Assembly: GCF_954871325.1 (NCBI RefSeq)
Contig: NC_088775.1
Location: 31,907,561 to 31,971,560, forward strand
Reading direction: 5' to 3'
From: Gordionus sp. m RMFG-2023
Lineage: Eukaryota; Nematomorpha; Gordioida; Chordodea; Parachordodidae
DNA length: 64,000 nucleotides
In this document: piece after piece, positions 1-15,200 of the stretch
Numbering within the stretch: the stretch's first letter is position 1
Layout of the letters: each line of letters starts with the position of its first letter
The notes under the pieces: model-generated
The model's input: the letters and a program-made list of their open reading frames with translations, nothing else
What the model was told of the DNA's origin: nothing
The model's database searches: none
Program-made: the position numbers and the translations under genes

Positions 1-241
1 ACGTTTTCGAAGATAGATGCTAAGAGCCGAAATACGATAGTACCCGTGGGAGAGTTTTCTGGTAATTTTGCCAAAATCCACCCACCATCGAAGCTAAAAC
101 TTTCGCAAGATTTTGATGAATTCCCTGATTCTATAAGGTGTTGATATGGGGTGAAGAAGGAATCGCTTATAGGGTCGGTGTCACTTGTAGAAAGTTGAAG
201 ATGCAAAGTGAGGTTCAAAAAGCACGACAAAGATGGATCGC
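1..241 (-). CDS. E24: cadherin exon, cut by window edge
   Basis: Acceptor CCTCTCCCTTAG, phase 1, completing the DGG-DPSLS junction. Encodes FLNLTLHLQLSTSDTD and LAKLPENSPTGTIVFRLLAS, a clear repeat start 'LPENSPTGT'. Open to position 1, so the exon and gene continue to the left. Confidence 0.88.
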
Positions 242-3200
242 CTAAGGGAGAGGGTTTAGATTAAATTAAAGAATTTCAAAAATTGATCGATTTCATATTT
301 TAGCATAAAATTATGTTGTTTAGGGAGTATACGCTTGGACACGATAGAAGGAGATAACACATTGATATAGCAATGACTAATAAAAAAAATTTAATATCAA
401 AAACCTCCATCTTGAGCCTGTACATAAAGATGATATTCCAAATTGCTGTGTACAGCGGTCACATTGTGAACAACGAATGATATCTCCCCAGATTTCGGGT
501 CCACTGAGTAATAGATGCCAGAACTATTTCCGTCAAAATTGATTTGCATACAAGTATCACTTCCATTAACATAGCCGATAGGATCTGCCTCAATCTCTGT
601 TTTCGAATTTTTACAATAACTCGGTACATTATAACCCTGATTAATTATCCGGTATTCTACGATATTGTTGGGGGCACTTACATCGTTGTCTGTTGCCTGA
701 ATCTTTTTTTAAAATCGTTGTAAAAATATGAATGCAAGATACTTTTGAGATTTTTATTTTACTAATGGGTTTTGATGGATGGTTATAGTATTAATCGTTA
801 AGTTGATTCATTAATTTATTTTTTATATAATTATGATATTGTTGGGGGCAATTATATCGTTGTCTGTTGCCTGAATCTTTTTTTTAAATCGTCGTAAAAA
901 TATGAATGTGAGATATTTTTAAGATTTTTATTTTACTAATGGGTTTTGTGGGTTGGTTATAGTATTAATCATTAATATGATTCATTAGTACTATTTTTTA
1001 TATAACAACTTATTCCAACATTTGCAAACACAATATTTGTTAACTGGTGACCTTGAAAAATATCTTTTAAAAGGTTAAAAATTTTATCATCGAAAAATCA
1101 TTATATTGATCTTACAATGCTATAAATAAATATTATAATCATGAATTGCGAATTAAACTAAAGCTACCTTCAAAAATTTGATTTCCTTTTTGTCAAAATA
1201 TAATAGCGACTTTTTAAGCCTTAAATCGACGATGACCGGAGCATAGGAAGATATTTCTGATCTCAAAAATTCGCCATAATTGAGATCAGTTATTAATTGC
1301 ATAAATCTGGGTTCAAAAACTGGTGTGTTGTCATTAAGGTCGGACACTGATATCGTTACTTTAGTTTGCCGGCGATAGAGGCTAAAAAATATAAAATATA
1401 TGTTTGCAATCATTCTTAAATAGGTTTCAATTCTTCATCTGTTTATAAAAAAAGTAATTCCCTAAAATTAATTTCTTTTTTTTAAAAAAAAGAGAATTTA
1501 TTGCACTTTTTGGTTAAATTTGCCAAGGTAATAAGGGACGAAGGAAACTTTAACGCAACACTAATTATCAGTGTAAATGAACTATGAATTTCTGCATCGA
1601 ACCCAGTTAGCGCGGAAGAATTGAGAGATAAAACTCCGAATAAGGGATCTTAAAACAAAAATAAATATGGGTTAGATAACGTTATTTAAAAAGCTATAAA
1701 TAGCAAATCTCGAAAATAATATTTACTGTGAAAATATACAATAATGAAATAAAATGGCTTTTATACTTATTCATTTCTTCTTTTTTAAAAATATTAATTA
1801 AATTAGAAATATAAATGTCTGAATCAAACACTCCTCATATTTATAAAAGAAAAATTAGGAAACATTTTATTTTATAATTACAACTCTTGAAAGTTTCACA
1901 ATTTCAAAGAGCACGATAATATTTATATCAGAATTTTTATTATTTTTTTTTATCATTAAAAATAGTATATTTAGTTATAAGGTTTTAACTAGAGACATGT
2001 AAGAGAAAAAAAATTTCGACCAAACCCGATCCGGCTTAAGGAAGAAAAGCATTTACAAGACCTGACCTAAGAATAAACTCCATATTCCAGACCGGAAAAT
2101 CAAAATATGAAAAAAAATTACTTATTATCTATTAAAATAAGTTATAAGAAATAAAAAATGAACAAAACTGTAAAATAATATAAATATTACTGATTAAATT
2201 CAAAACAATAACAAAAATATTCTCAAACCAAACCTCACCCGCTTATAAATTTCTCAACCCGATCCAAACCGAAATAAAAATTAATAAATCCGACCTGTTT
2301 TTTTTAGTTTAGCTTGGATTTGCACACCTCTAGTTACAACTTCCTTTTCATCAATTTTACAAGAGAGCTATTTTAAATAATTCTCTATTACCGAAATTTT
2401 TTTTATATCTTTTATAAAAAAATTTACCTGACACTCTTTTATCAATTTTTTTTAAAAAAACTATAGTAAAATAACGTTGTTTATTTGTGGTAAAATATCA
2501 CCAAATTCTCGTTTTTAACTGATTTTTATATTCAATTCATAAAATTATAATTGTTCACCGATAGTAAAGATATTTTCCTTGTCGTTCACCAACGAATAAC
2601 TGAGAGGTAAGGTTCTAAAGATTGGAAGATTGTCTAGAGTGCTAAATGTCTTGAGTCTTAACAGAGGTTGTTGGGTGAGGTCAGTATTTTCGGAGAATTT
2701 TAGGGAGTAATTGGGAAATTCGAAATCCAGCAAGGCGTCATCTTTCAAAGATAGGATCACAATTTTCAAATCGTAAGCTTTTAAAAGAATAATATAGTTA
2801 GTTAATGGACATTAGTGTAATGCCTAATAAATGCCCTCAATATCTTTTATATCTTTAAAAAGAAAGAGGTAATTTTTAAAATAAAATTTAACCTATATAA
2901 TGTTTCGAAACTAAACATAAATTTTCTCACTCTCAATCCGGTTGTAGAGATAAATCGCGAGTTTAAGATTATATATTCCTGAAAGAAAAATTAAATTCTT
3001 GCTGTATATGATCCCTCGCGTTTGGTCTATTTCGAACATATCCTCGCCCTGGTTATATGAGTCGATAATCTTGACTTGAGCCATGTAATCGAACCCTTTT
3101 TCGGATAATAATTTGCCAATGTCGTAAACTTTCGTTCCAGGGTAAACAGGCCCATAAATAGAGACTCTTGATGTTGTCTCTACATTGTTAATGAAATCAT

Positions 3201-6200
3201 CGCGGCTCTTTGGATGATCAATTACCCGCATTTGGTGTTTCATTGAAACGTTTATGCCTACAATGCCGATGACAAACGATTTGACTAAATGAGCGAGGTG
3301 CTCTGGTTTAGGGGGTTCAAATTTCACCAGAACCCTAAACTGAATGCTGGATAGGTACTCTGGAACTATATACCCTCCATGTAATTGTTCGAACATTTTG
3401 ACCAATCCTGTGAGAGAATCTACAGAGAATATTTGGGCAGGTCCATATAAGTCAACTGGGTGAATACGGTAAGATAGGAAAGGGGTGACCAACGACTTGT
3501 AATGATTGTCGTTATCTTTTTCTTTTTTATGGATAGGTTTATGATAATTATCGTTGACAACGTTCCCAGATATGATACAACCCCTGCCAACTGTTCTTGC
3601 TAAATACTCTGATACAGTTTGGACTCTGGAACTGCTGAATGGATCAAAAAGTCGTAACTGCCGATCCCCATACCATTCTGCAGTCAAAGATGGAATCCGA
3701 AGTAGCCGGTTTAGACGACCCGTTCTAAATCGAATCTTCAGGGCCTTCAACATGGATAAGTCCGGTATAGTTTCAATTTTCACAGTGATTTGAACAGTTT
3801 GAGCCCCGAGAGGGATGTTATAGTCGTAGAAGTAAGCTGTAGCTATGATAATTATCGTGAAATGTCGAATGTATAAATAGGGGTTTAACAGTGTACTTAA
3901 CTCGTCGTTCCGCACACTTTTGCAAAATGGAAGTTCTTTTGGGAGAGAGGATTTTGAGTCAATGAAGGGACTGTCAATGTAAATGGCACCTGTGCGGAAG
4001 TTGATATAAAAGTGAAGAGCCTGGTTTCCTATTTAAAAAAATAAAGATTACGATTTTGTATCTTGTAAACTAATTTTTCCTTTTCTTTTCAAAAAATCAT
4101 GTTAGATAAAATAAAAAATAAATACGGAATATTCATCTACACTTCAATAATTTGTTTAGCCTTTTATAAATATATTTAAGTAATGAAAATTTTTATTAGT
4201 ACTTAAAAGTTTAAATTAAAATATTATGTAAAAAGAATGAATTATTGAAACCTTCCATTATCCTATATGTGTACATGTTTCCCCCATTTAGTTCGGGTTT
4301 ATCGCTCAATGATAAAATCAGGGTGTCCTTAGGCGTAGATTCTAACACTTTAACTTTGTATGTATAGGAGCTGCCTATCGCTTTCATCTCGACGTTTGAC
4401 GCTTGCCCATCTGGAAGGATGTTCAAAAAAACTAATGCGAAATCGGAATCCGTTGTTTCTTGGAAACGAGGGGAAGCGGAAACAATAAGCTGATATCGCG
4501 CGAAATAATTGACACGAAAGAGATGACGGGAATTGTTTAAGTTAACCAAGGTTTCCGAATACAGCAGAGATTGAGCTAAGTAGAGCTGGCCGGTCCATGG
4601 GTGTAAAGCAAAGAGACCATGATAGTTTCCTTAATAAAAATAATTTATTTTAGTACATTATAGCCAACGATTCTAGATGACAGATTTAAACATAATTGCG
4701 AACTATTATTTTGCTCAAGATCAATAATAACCAGGAATATTTGTTTAAAAAACAGAAAATATGATATCAAATAATTAAGATATACCTGATTCTATTGCGA
4801 ATCTAACAGCACCTATGGTTGAAGTATTAGAACTAAGAGCCAAACGGATCAATTTAGTGCCTACCGGACTATCGGCGGTAAAATTAACCACCAAAACATC
4901 TTGCGTTAACATGACGGGGCAACATTTTTGGCCTGGTTTAACTGTTATCAAAACTCGAGCAAAGTCGGGAATATTCGTACCTTTTAGGGATAAATAGTAT
5001 AAATTAAAATTAGAGATTCGTTCAAAAGGGAATCCTTATAAACGGTAAAATTTAGAATCAATGTTAATTAGATCTCAAAACTGTATGAGGACGCCGAATT
5101 TTTCCACTTAAATGATCAGAAATGTGCCGCCCTTTTGTGGTGGCATTACAATAGTGATCTGTATCGGGACTAATTTTTCAAGCCCAGTACGGCCTAAAAT
5201 TTTGTACAAAAATTAATCCAACCCAATCACGAGTAATATTTTTAAATTTGTCCTAAAAAGCTTGGCCCAAAATAAAAATTATTTGCTAGTTCGGACCGAA
5301 TGTAATTTAATACAGATTGTTTTTTTCAATATTCTCTCAATGACACAAATGAGTTAAACAAATACAAAATATTGGCGTCTTGTTTCTTGTTAAAATTTTA
5401 AAAATATCAATTTTTTAAAACAAATATTAGGCCTGACCCAGCCCGAACCAAATTATTTTTTAAAAGAATCCTTATATCTTTAGTTTGTTTATTTTATTTT
5501 TGAATTAAAAATTCCTTGAAATATAAAATTAACAATAATAGCCAGACAATAGAGTGCCAGGACCGGCTTTCTTAGAAAATAAATAATGAAGATATCATTT
5601 TAAAAATAAATTTATTTCGAAAATAATTTTTATTGCCCCTCCCTTCCAACTCATTAGATGAACTATTCTTCTTTTAAACTACAAAAATTAATAATAAATC
5701 TTAAATTTCTTTTCTGTCTAAATTCCTTTTTTAAAAATTTCTTTTAGGGATTCCATTTAAATGTGTATATTTATTCCAACAATTTAATTTAGAGACATAA
5801 TATCAGGCGCAAAAGATAGAGAAATAAAATTAATATAATTAATTTTTTATTTTGAAATGGCGAATAAATTATCAATGTTAACAATAGGATATTGGAGCCT
5901 ACAGAAAAACTTAAATGAAGTTTTGAGAAGAAATTAATAATTTTAATAAATTATTTCATCTTACAAAAATTTTAATAAATTTTTTTTAAACCTTTTGGCT
6001 GTTTCAGTAAATTTTTTAGCTAGAATTGTTCCAAAAATCATTTATGATAGTGGTAAAATGGCTATATATTTGATAAGCAAATCATCAAGAAGAAGAAAAA
6101 AATAAAGGACTATTTTCATATAGATTTCAATTTTTTAAAACAATATAAATTTTTTAAACTCTAGAATTCCAAGTCTAATGGCATTTCTAATCTATGTTTA

Positions 6201-9200
6201 TTTTTAAATTATCTATTATTACTCTATTCCTATTTTTCTTATCTTCCCATTTTTATGCATATTTATTAAATCAAATGCAATTTATTAATATAACAAAAAA
6301 TAGCAAAATTAAGTGGATTATTTGAAAAGTTCATTCGGATTTTTAAATCAAAAAAAACTAGCGATGTAAAATAGATAAAGCAATATTAAATATTACGCTA
6401 ATGATTTATATTTCCACATTACTTTGATCCATTACCCTGACAACTAACAGATGAATAGGTGCCAAAATGGCGTTAAGATTTCTACTGACGTATATAACCC
6501 CGGAGTTCGAATGGACAGTGAACCGCGATTTCGATTCCACGTTTAAACTTTAAAATATTTTTTTTTTATTATATATAATTATAAGATTTTATATTAAGAT
6601 TAAGGAAAGATGTATATTATTATAAACAATAAAATAATGAAAATATTTAGATTTTATTTCTAAAAAATCAGGGCTAATGATTCTAAAGATAAAACAGTCA
6701 ATTCTTAAAACTGGGATTAAGGTAGACATTTCTCCACTGTTTTATTGAGAGCTATGCCTTTTATTTTAAATCTTATTAAAATCAGAAGTTGCCAGAGCTC
6801 ATAAGCCATATCTTTCAATAAGGAAAGCCAGTGTTTTTTAGTTAAGGCCAGGATTTTTAATTTATATTTTTCCGGACCACTCATTGGATGTCCCCAAAAA
6901 GACATCAATTTATTTACTCTAATCTTTATTAGTTTTTTCGAATTGTTCAATCTTTGAGCAAATAAAATATTATATTTTTTTATATTTAAAAAAAATTGAA
7001 ATAAATCCGAATAATTAAAAACTAGTTGTATATGGAATATGTAAGCCCGTTATTGGGGTCAGAATCCTTTGTCAGGAGTCGTAAAATCGAACTATTTATA
7101 GGAACGTCTTCTCCGATTTCTATTCTGTAGAAGTGATTTTCGAAAATTGGGAAAGTGTCATTGATACAATCGACGCTAACGCGGAACTTCAAAGTATAAG
7201 TTTAAATATTGTATTTTAAAAAAGAAGAGACAATTTGCGATAAAAAAATATTTTTATCATTTCCGACACACATGACCAATAAAAACTCCTTACTTCGATA
7301 GATTTACAATTCTAATTTAATTTTCGTTAGCCTAAATGTATCAATGTATAACTGTCCATAGACTTATGCTGCGTTTATATTAAACGCGTTATCTTCAATG
7401 TTGCGTTATTTAACGTAGCGTTATCACAGCTGATTCAGTTTTAAAAACTAATTTAGGACAAAGATAAAATAAAGATAATTATCTTATTAATATTTAAAAA
7501 AAATTATATACCTTTTTACATTGGCTATTATTTTTATAATTGCATAGCATATTTTTTAATCAACGCATCGCAACATATGTTTTTATCATAGCGTTATTAT
7601 CATAACGCTTCATATTTATAAATTTATACCTATTTATTGGCTTTATTTTGTAATAATGCTGCGTTAAATAACGCAACGCTTGAACATAAGACGTTTACTA
7701 TAAATGAGGCCTTAGATAGATTCAAAATTTTTTTAATTTTATAACTTCGGATTGATAAATCTTGAACCCATCGGTGATGTAAAATAAAAACGGTCTTGAT
7801 TCACACGCGAGCCTATCATTCTTAAGGTGCGACTGAGTTAAAACGATCGCGTCCACTTGATTGTTAAAGTAAAAGCCCGTGTTGGACGGGATTTTATCCG
7901 GCTGTTCGATATTACCAGAATTGGCGTTACCGAACCAAGCCCAATAGACCTTTGGACCGGAATCAAGAAATAGGCCTGAGATGGCTAACGGAATCTGGAT
8001 CGTGTCTCCGACTTTTGTAGATTTGGATAAGGATATCTGTTTTAATAAAAAAAAATATGGAGATTGTCTGTAAGGAGCAGGTTAAAACTTATCTATTCTA
8101 TTGTTCCATCTTGATTTAATAAAAAAAATTTGTTATTATAAATATACTTTTATCGGCCATTCTAAATCTAAGCTATTTTTTAAAAAAAATAAAGATTCCA
8201 TTTTTAATATAGCACTTTAATTCAAAAGGGACGCTATTTTATAATAAATTTGGTTACGTTGTAATAGGGAAGGAGACGCGGTTCCGTTGCGCTGATCATA
8301 GATGGATCCATTAGAACCGTTCTGACTATATAACGGGAGTGCGTATACAAACTTGGGGCCACTGGGTTGAATGCCTTTATCTGGTAGGAGAAAAATATAA
8401 TAAGTATTGTCAAAACGCGGTATGAAAACATAGTTGGAATACATTTTAAATTAATTTTGTCTCATGAAGAGGATTATTAAAAATAATAAATTATAGGGGA
8501 GTACTAATGGATGATATGGGCAGAGACCTGCAGGCCCGGCCCGGGCCGTATTTTAAATTTTTTAAATATACCCGGGCCAGGCCGGGCCTAAAAAAATTTT
8601 TTTTAAATATATCCGGCTGGGCCGGGCTTAAGATTGTTAAACCCGGGCCGGGCCTTAATATTTTTTATAAAAATTTTTATTATGAGTTAATGGTTATAAG
8701 ATTATATTATATTATAGTTATGATTAATATGATGGTTAACACTACCTAACAACCCACAGATCGATCTAATTATTAATTTCCTGCAAATTTATTCAAAGTA
8801 TTAATATATTTTTTTATAATTCATATCTAAATTTTTACAACATATTTTACCAAAACAATCAAATAAAGGAATATCTTAAAAAAGCCCCAATATTCAAGTA
8901 TTATTAATTTATTTTTTTATAATTCATATCTAAATTTTTACAACATATTTTACCAAAACAATCAAATAAATGAATAGCCCCAATATTCAAGTATTATTAA
9001 TATATTTTTTTATAATTCAAATCTAAATTTTTAGAATATATTTTACCAAAACAATCAAATAAAGGATTATCACTTCTTAAAGTTTGTAATTGATTTTAAT
9101 AATAAAGCATTTTTTAATTGAAAAATTTGTTTTACACAAGTATCATTTTATTTCTCTTTTTCTCTGTCCCAAATTTAAGCAATTACGTATGTAGTCAGGG

Positions 9201-12200
9201 ACAGATCGCAAAATGACGGAAAACTATATAAAAGATTATATTAAATTACAAGAGGCTCAGGAAGTAAATGAAATACCATCGACCAGTCAAATTACGACTG
9301 TTGTTAAACAAAATGAATCGTTTTATGACAAATGGGGCGATGGTAATTCTGGTTATGTCAATACCCGATGATGAATATTATAATTACATAAATAATAGAT
9401 AAAACACTCAAGGTGGATAATTTGTTAGAGTGGTGGGCGGCTCATCAAAGCGAATTTCCAATTTTAGCAAAATTGGCAATTCCTGCTTTAAGTGCAAGCT
9501 GTGAGCGAAATTTTTTCACTACTGGGAGAATTCTTGAAGAAAGAAGAAGTAATCTTCATCCTGAAAAGGTAGATATGCTTCTCTTTCTTCATGATAATTT
9601 GTGAATTTTTAATATCCTTCTTGAGTATAGGGTTTCGTCAATCATGCTGGTTTTTTACTTTGCAAACTGTCAAATATTTATTGCATTTATTATATTTACC
9701 TTGAGTCATGAAAGTTTTTAATCCAACATTTTTCATTATTTTTTTTTACAATATTATATAATACAATTATCTTCTTTTGTTAAAAATTTATATTTTAAAA
9801 TAAATTATATTAATATTGTGCAATTAGATTATATTTTCAAAATACTATTTATTATAATGCATTTTTTTTAAATAGCGATTTATTATTATTTTATAAATTA
9901 AATAGTAAATTAAATACAATATATTATATTCTCAAAATATTTTCCATTTTTATAAATTAAATATTAGTTTTATTTTTTTTAAATGCAATATAAAATATAG
10001 TATATGCTCAAAATATTATTACCATTTTTATGAATATTAGTTTTATTTTTATAAATGCAATATAAAATATAGTATATGCTCAAAATATCCATTTTTATAA
10101 ATAACAGTTTTATAATTTTTATAAATTCAATATAATATTCTCAAAATATTAGCTTTTTACATGCACTTTAAATAATAAGCGATAATACTCGCTGAAAAAT
10201 ATGGTAAAATACCTCATAGGTGAATTTTTGTATATACCAGGTCGAATATAATTTTAAAAAATTCCGAGCCGGGCCTGAAATTTTTAAATCCGGGCCGGGC
10301 CGGGCAGTAAAAAATTTTTTTAAAAAATATCCGGGCCGGGCCTTAAATTTTTAAATCACTACGGTGATTTAGATTTCTTAATAAAACGTCTTCAAATATG
10401 GACTGCACCCAACAATTATGGTATTAATAAACTACCACGAAATTAAAATGGAATATGATACATGTTCAGCAGTAACCATCATTAATGCAACAATATGGAA
10501 TAAAATTGGGAGGCCAAAACTTAGAATGGTTAGAGCTCCAACTACATAAGGAAACAATACAATAAAAATTATGGGAGAAGCTTATGTAAAAATTCAATTA
10601 GATGATAAAATAAAATGGTTTCCTTTATTAGTTACAAAAACAAATGATGCAGCGCTATTTGGATTTCCATGGACTATGGGATTTGATCTATCATTACCAA
10701 CAAAGGTAAAAGTCAATATGATCAGCAATAAATATAATAATAATGGTAAAACATGAATATTGTAAAACTATATCAAGAATTTGCTATTGTGTTTGATAGA
10801 ACCAGTAAAACTACAATTAGAAGAAAGTACAAAACCAATAGCTCTACCAGCAAAAAGAGTACCGTTGCCTTTAAAAGTAGAAATTGAAGATGAACTGAAA
10901 CGTTTGGTAGAAGAGTGGTCTAACTTAAGTGGAAGGGTGTTGTAATATTTAGATGAAAACGAAAAATGTATTATTCAAATTATAAGAATTATTACAATAT
11001 TATTTAAGGTTAAGACTATGTAAATGATAATTAAAGAAGATATATAATTGAGATTTTGTGAATATTGTACCAATTTCCAATTTTTGGTAAAGTATTCTTT
11101 CTTAATTTTTATTTCGTTTTAACCCATTACCTTTTAAATTTTATTAATTATGTAATAAAGTGATAGTAAAATTATTTCATTTATATGTTTATATATATTC
11201 TGATTACTAAAGATAGTCGTTTAGTGGTTGGTAGGAATAGTTCAATTCAAATGATAGTAAGAAGAGGATGGCGCCAATATAATTTAATGCAATTGATGCC
11301 ACTATTATAAGAAATCTTGATAATTCTTTGTTTTAGTTTGTCCTAACAGTGACTTCAAGGATATATTTTTAAAATAATACCAATATTTGATGACAAAATA
11401 ATAGATTATTTGTCCATTATGTAACCAAACAAAACTAATCACTAAATTTGCTAAAACAAAAATCCATCTACATGGTAAAGTAAATTAATATCGACATGGT
11501 TTATTAAACCATTCTCATATCATCCAACACACTCAACCTAAATTAAATCATTTATTATCTAGCATCCCCAAAACTATATCTCTTTCTTTCACATTCACTT
11601 AACACTAGAACGGGTTAGAACTCAACACCTTAGACAACAAACGTCCAGATCGAATACAACGCTCAATCCATGGGCTAAAGGACAACCTTTTATTTGGGAC
11701 TATACTAGTATGGACTCTTTCGCTAAGCTTGACCCTGTATGTCCTTAGCTTCGGTGAAAGGCTATATTATCCATACTTTTAAGAAATTAAATTAAAGCGA
11801 AGAGTGATAATAGAAATACTATTTATACCGACAATTCAGTACATGATAAAAACTCACATCCAACAAAAATTTTCGGGGCTCGGTCGGCAAAGGATCGGTA
11901 ATGTAAACTCTCCCAGTAGTTATATCCAAGAGAAAGCTGGTTCCATCGATGGTCACAATTTGCGAACTTTCATGCTCTTTTACTGACCCTACGTCCCCGT
12001 TATGGATTAGGGGGCCAGTGCCTTTATAGAAACCATATTGAATACGTGCGTTTTCATCTGTGTCGGGGTCCAGGGCTAACGCTTGGAAAATGGGGAATCT
12101 TTTATAAAACTTGTAGTAAAAAAAACGAAATAAATTTTAGAATGTGGAAAAATAGATTATAATAAGCTATTATCAAAATTCTATTATTCAGGTCTATGAT

Positions 12201-15200
12201 CATTAACAAATTCTCAGGCTTGCCATTTGAGTTATCAAATATATCTTGTACCGGTTTCCATTGTTCTGCGCATATTATCAATAGGAACTGATAAAAACTA
12301 TAATAATTCTTTTTAAAGAATTAAGAAACCAGAATTTGTAGCTTGTATTACAACTTGCGTAATGATGGTAAAAATATATTGATTATAAATTTACTACCTA
12401 AATGAGTTTGTTTATTAAAAATACAAAATATTTTTTAAAACTTATAAATTTTTATGAAAAGATCATCCAATTCAAAGATTCTTCTCTTATGTAATGTATT
12501 TAAATAAATTGATTTTTTATATTCGCTTAAAGATACAATTTATTTACAATTTATAAAAATAGAAAAACATATATATATAGCTGATAATATTATATTAAAT
12601 CATTACAATAAATTAATCAAATCATTTCATTTGGCGACGACGATTTATTTTTCAAGTCATTTTTGACGACGACGAATTATTTAAAATAAAAAGATTAAAA
12701 TTATACCATGCCTCTGAAGAAGATTGAAGAACATACTCAATTTCATATTCCAGAATTTGTCAAAGAAAAAGTTAATATTCAGGATTACCTATATAATATA
12801 CAACTCATTTACAAGGTAAAAAATATTTTCGATGAAAATTAAAAAAATGGATCTTTTATTGGCCTATATAGGCACCGAAAATTTAATTAAAATTAAAAAA
12901 TTTTTATTTTCCAAATATTTTAAATAATATAATTTATTTAACTTTAATCGAGAATCTAGAAAAAATTTTTAAGGATGTCTCTAGCATTTTTCTTTATAGG
13001 AATAATTTTTTTACATTAAAAAGAAATAACGAAAGTATAATTGACTTTTCAATTAAATTAAAAAGCATTTGCGCTTTATGTAATTTTAAATCGCCGGTTG
13101 ATGAACTCTTAAGGGATATTTTCATCTTAGAAGTAGGGTTACCCGAGCTGGACAAAGAATTTAGGTCAAAATATGCCGAAGGAAATATTACTTTTGAAGA
13201 TACTGTGCGTCTAGCTATCGCGCTGTCTTCATTGGAGAAGGAAACCCTGACAGAAGTTAATAAAATAATTAAACATAAGCCTATGCAAGTTTCCAAAAAT
13301 ACTTATTCTAGGAATAATTATAACAACGTAAACAAATTCAATAATAATTATAATGCTAACAAATTCAACAATAATTTTTATAAACCAAGTTTTAAACCTA
13401 ATTTCAGTCAAAAAAAAGTAATGCTTAAGATGCGAAAAAGCAAACCACATAGCGAAAGAGTGTTGTAGAACGCATGTACAAATGATTTTACCACGGACAC
13501 CTCGCCTGTCTTTTGCTAATAAAGCTACAATCGATGCGAAGATAAATGGACTGCAGCTTACTATGGAATTCGATACTGGGGTGCGTATAGTGTGATAGAC
13601 GAGGTTACCTGGAGTCGCATAGGCAAACCAACATTATCACCTGCTTATAAACTAGTAGGATATAACCATATCAAAATCGAAGTATTGGGTAAATGTCTAG
13701 TGGAAGTCGAAGTAAAAAATATTTCAAAATTTTTACCTATTTGGGTAGTTAAGGGTGAGAATTCCCTCATTTTTGGAATGCCTTTTCTTAAAGAATTTGA
13801 TATAAAACTTCCTGAAGAAGTTCGTATTAACAATATAAATATGAAAGATTCCAGTTTAAATACGATTGTTTCAAAATTTCCGCACGTTTTTAAAAAAAAA
13901 TTAGGACAAATAAAATTAAAGGAAGCCGTCATAAAGAATACAGTGTCAATATCGTTACCATCTAGAAGAATTCCATTTCCGTTGCGTCGAACCGTTGAAG
14001 CTGAGTTGGACAGACTTTTAAATGAAGGCGTTATCGAGAAGGTAGATCCAACAAAGACTCCAATTACTTGGGCTACGCCAACGGTTAATATTTTAAAGAA
14101 ATCCGGTGCCGTGCGGATATACGGAGATTTTCGTTTAACAATCAACAAATATTTAGCGATAGATAACGATTTACTACCAACTTTCGTTGACCTGACAAAT
14201 AGGATCGCGGGTGGTAAAATATTTTCAACGATAGATTTAAGAGATGCATTTTTACAATTCGGAGTTAGTCCAGAATGTAGAGACCTTTTAGTAATTTCGA
14301 CTCATGTCGGTTATTACCGATATCAAAGAATTCCTTTTGGGTTGACTAGCGTTCCGATAATATTTCAACGTTTTATGCAAAACCTATTAAAGAAAATTCC
14401 TATGGTTAGTGTATTTTTAGACGATGTAATTATTGCAGGCGAGAATAATTTTGATCATATAGTTAATCTAGAAGAAGTATTAAGAAGATTTGATAAGGCT
14501 CGACTGACAACTACGACCGATAAAATTAAAATTGGAGAAAAATCAGTTACTTATTTAGGTCATGTTATTGATGAATTCGGAATTCACCCGACCGAAGATA
14601 AGATTAATGCTATAAAAAATTGTAAAACACCATCTAATGTTAAAGAATTAAGTTCGTTTTGGGAATGGTAAATTATCATGAATCGTTTATTAAAAATTTA
14701 CATTCTATTTGTGCGCCTTTACACCGACTAACGAGTAAAAATGTGAGTTGGTTTTGGTCAGCTAAAGAAGATGAAATATTTAATGTAGTTAAAAAAATAT
14801 TACCAAAAGAAGATACAATAATTCCTTATTCAGCCGATATTCCTGTCGTAATTTCTTGTGACGCTTCCGAAGATGGTCTGGGAGCTGTTATTGCACACCG
14901 ATTTCTTACTGGCCAGGAGAAACCGATTGCTAATCGAGGACACTTTCAGCAGCTGAAAAGAATTACGCCACTATTGATCGGGAGACTTCGCCGATCATGT
15001 TCGATATCGAGAAGTTTCATCAGTACATTTATGGAAGACATTTTATTTTGGTTACTGATCATAAACCTTTAAAATATATCTTGGTGATAAAAGAGACCTT
15101 AATAAGATAACAAATAACCGTTTAAAACGGTGGGTCACGAAGCTTTTAAATTACGACTATGAGATAATTCATAGGCTGGGTAATCAAAACAAATGCGCCG

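Larger units (their letters stand above)
8521..10345 (+). mobile_element. hAT deletion derivative, copy 1 (intron 12)
   Basis: Starts CAGAGACCTGCAGGCCCGGC; the right terminus is missing (sequence breaks into a Gypsy scrap), so no target duplication can be shown. Carries GC-rich GGGCCGGGCC arrays inside both ends, three copies of an about 110-bp AT-rich repeat (8820-9065), and two pieces of a hAT transposase. Very similar to 59268-62476 but without the two elements nested there. Confidence 0.85.

Noticed and set aside
3554-3793. 79-codon plus-strand frame opposite E19
   Set aside because: Antisense shadow of a supported exon.
6717-6950. 77-codon minus-strand frame in intron 15
   Set aside because: No cadherin pattern, and E15-E16 join in phase through NYLNV without it.
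8507-8749. 80-codon plus-strand frame
   Set aside because: Translation of the GC-rich hAT terminus; Arg/Pro/Gly repeats only.
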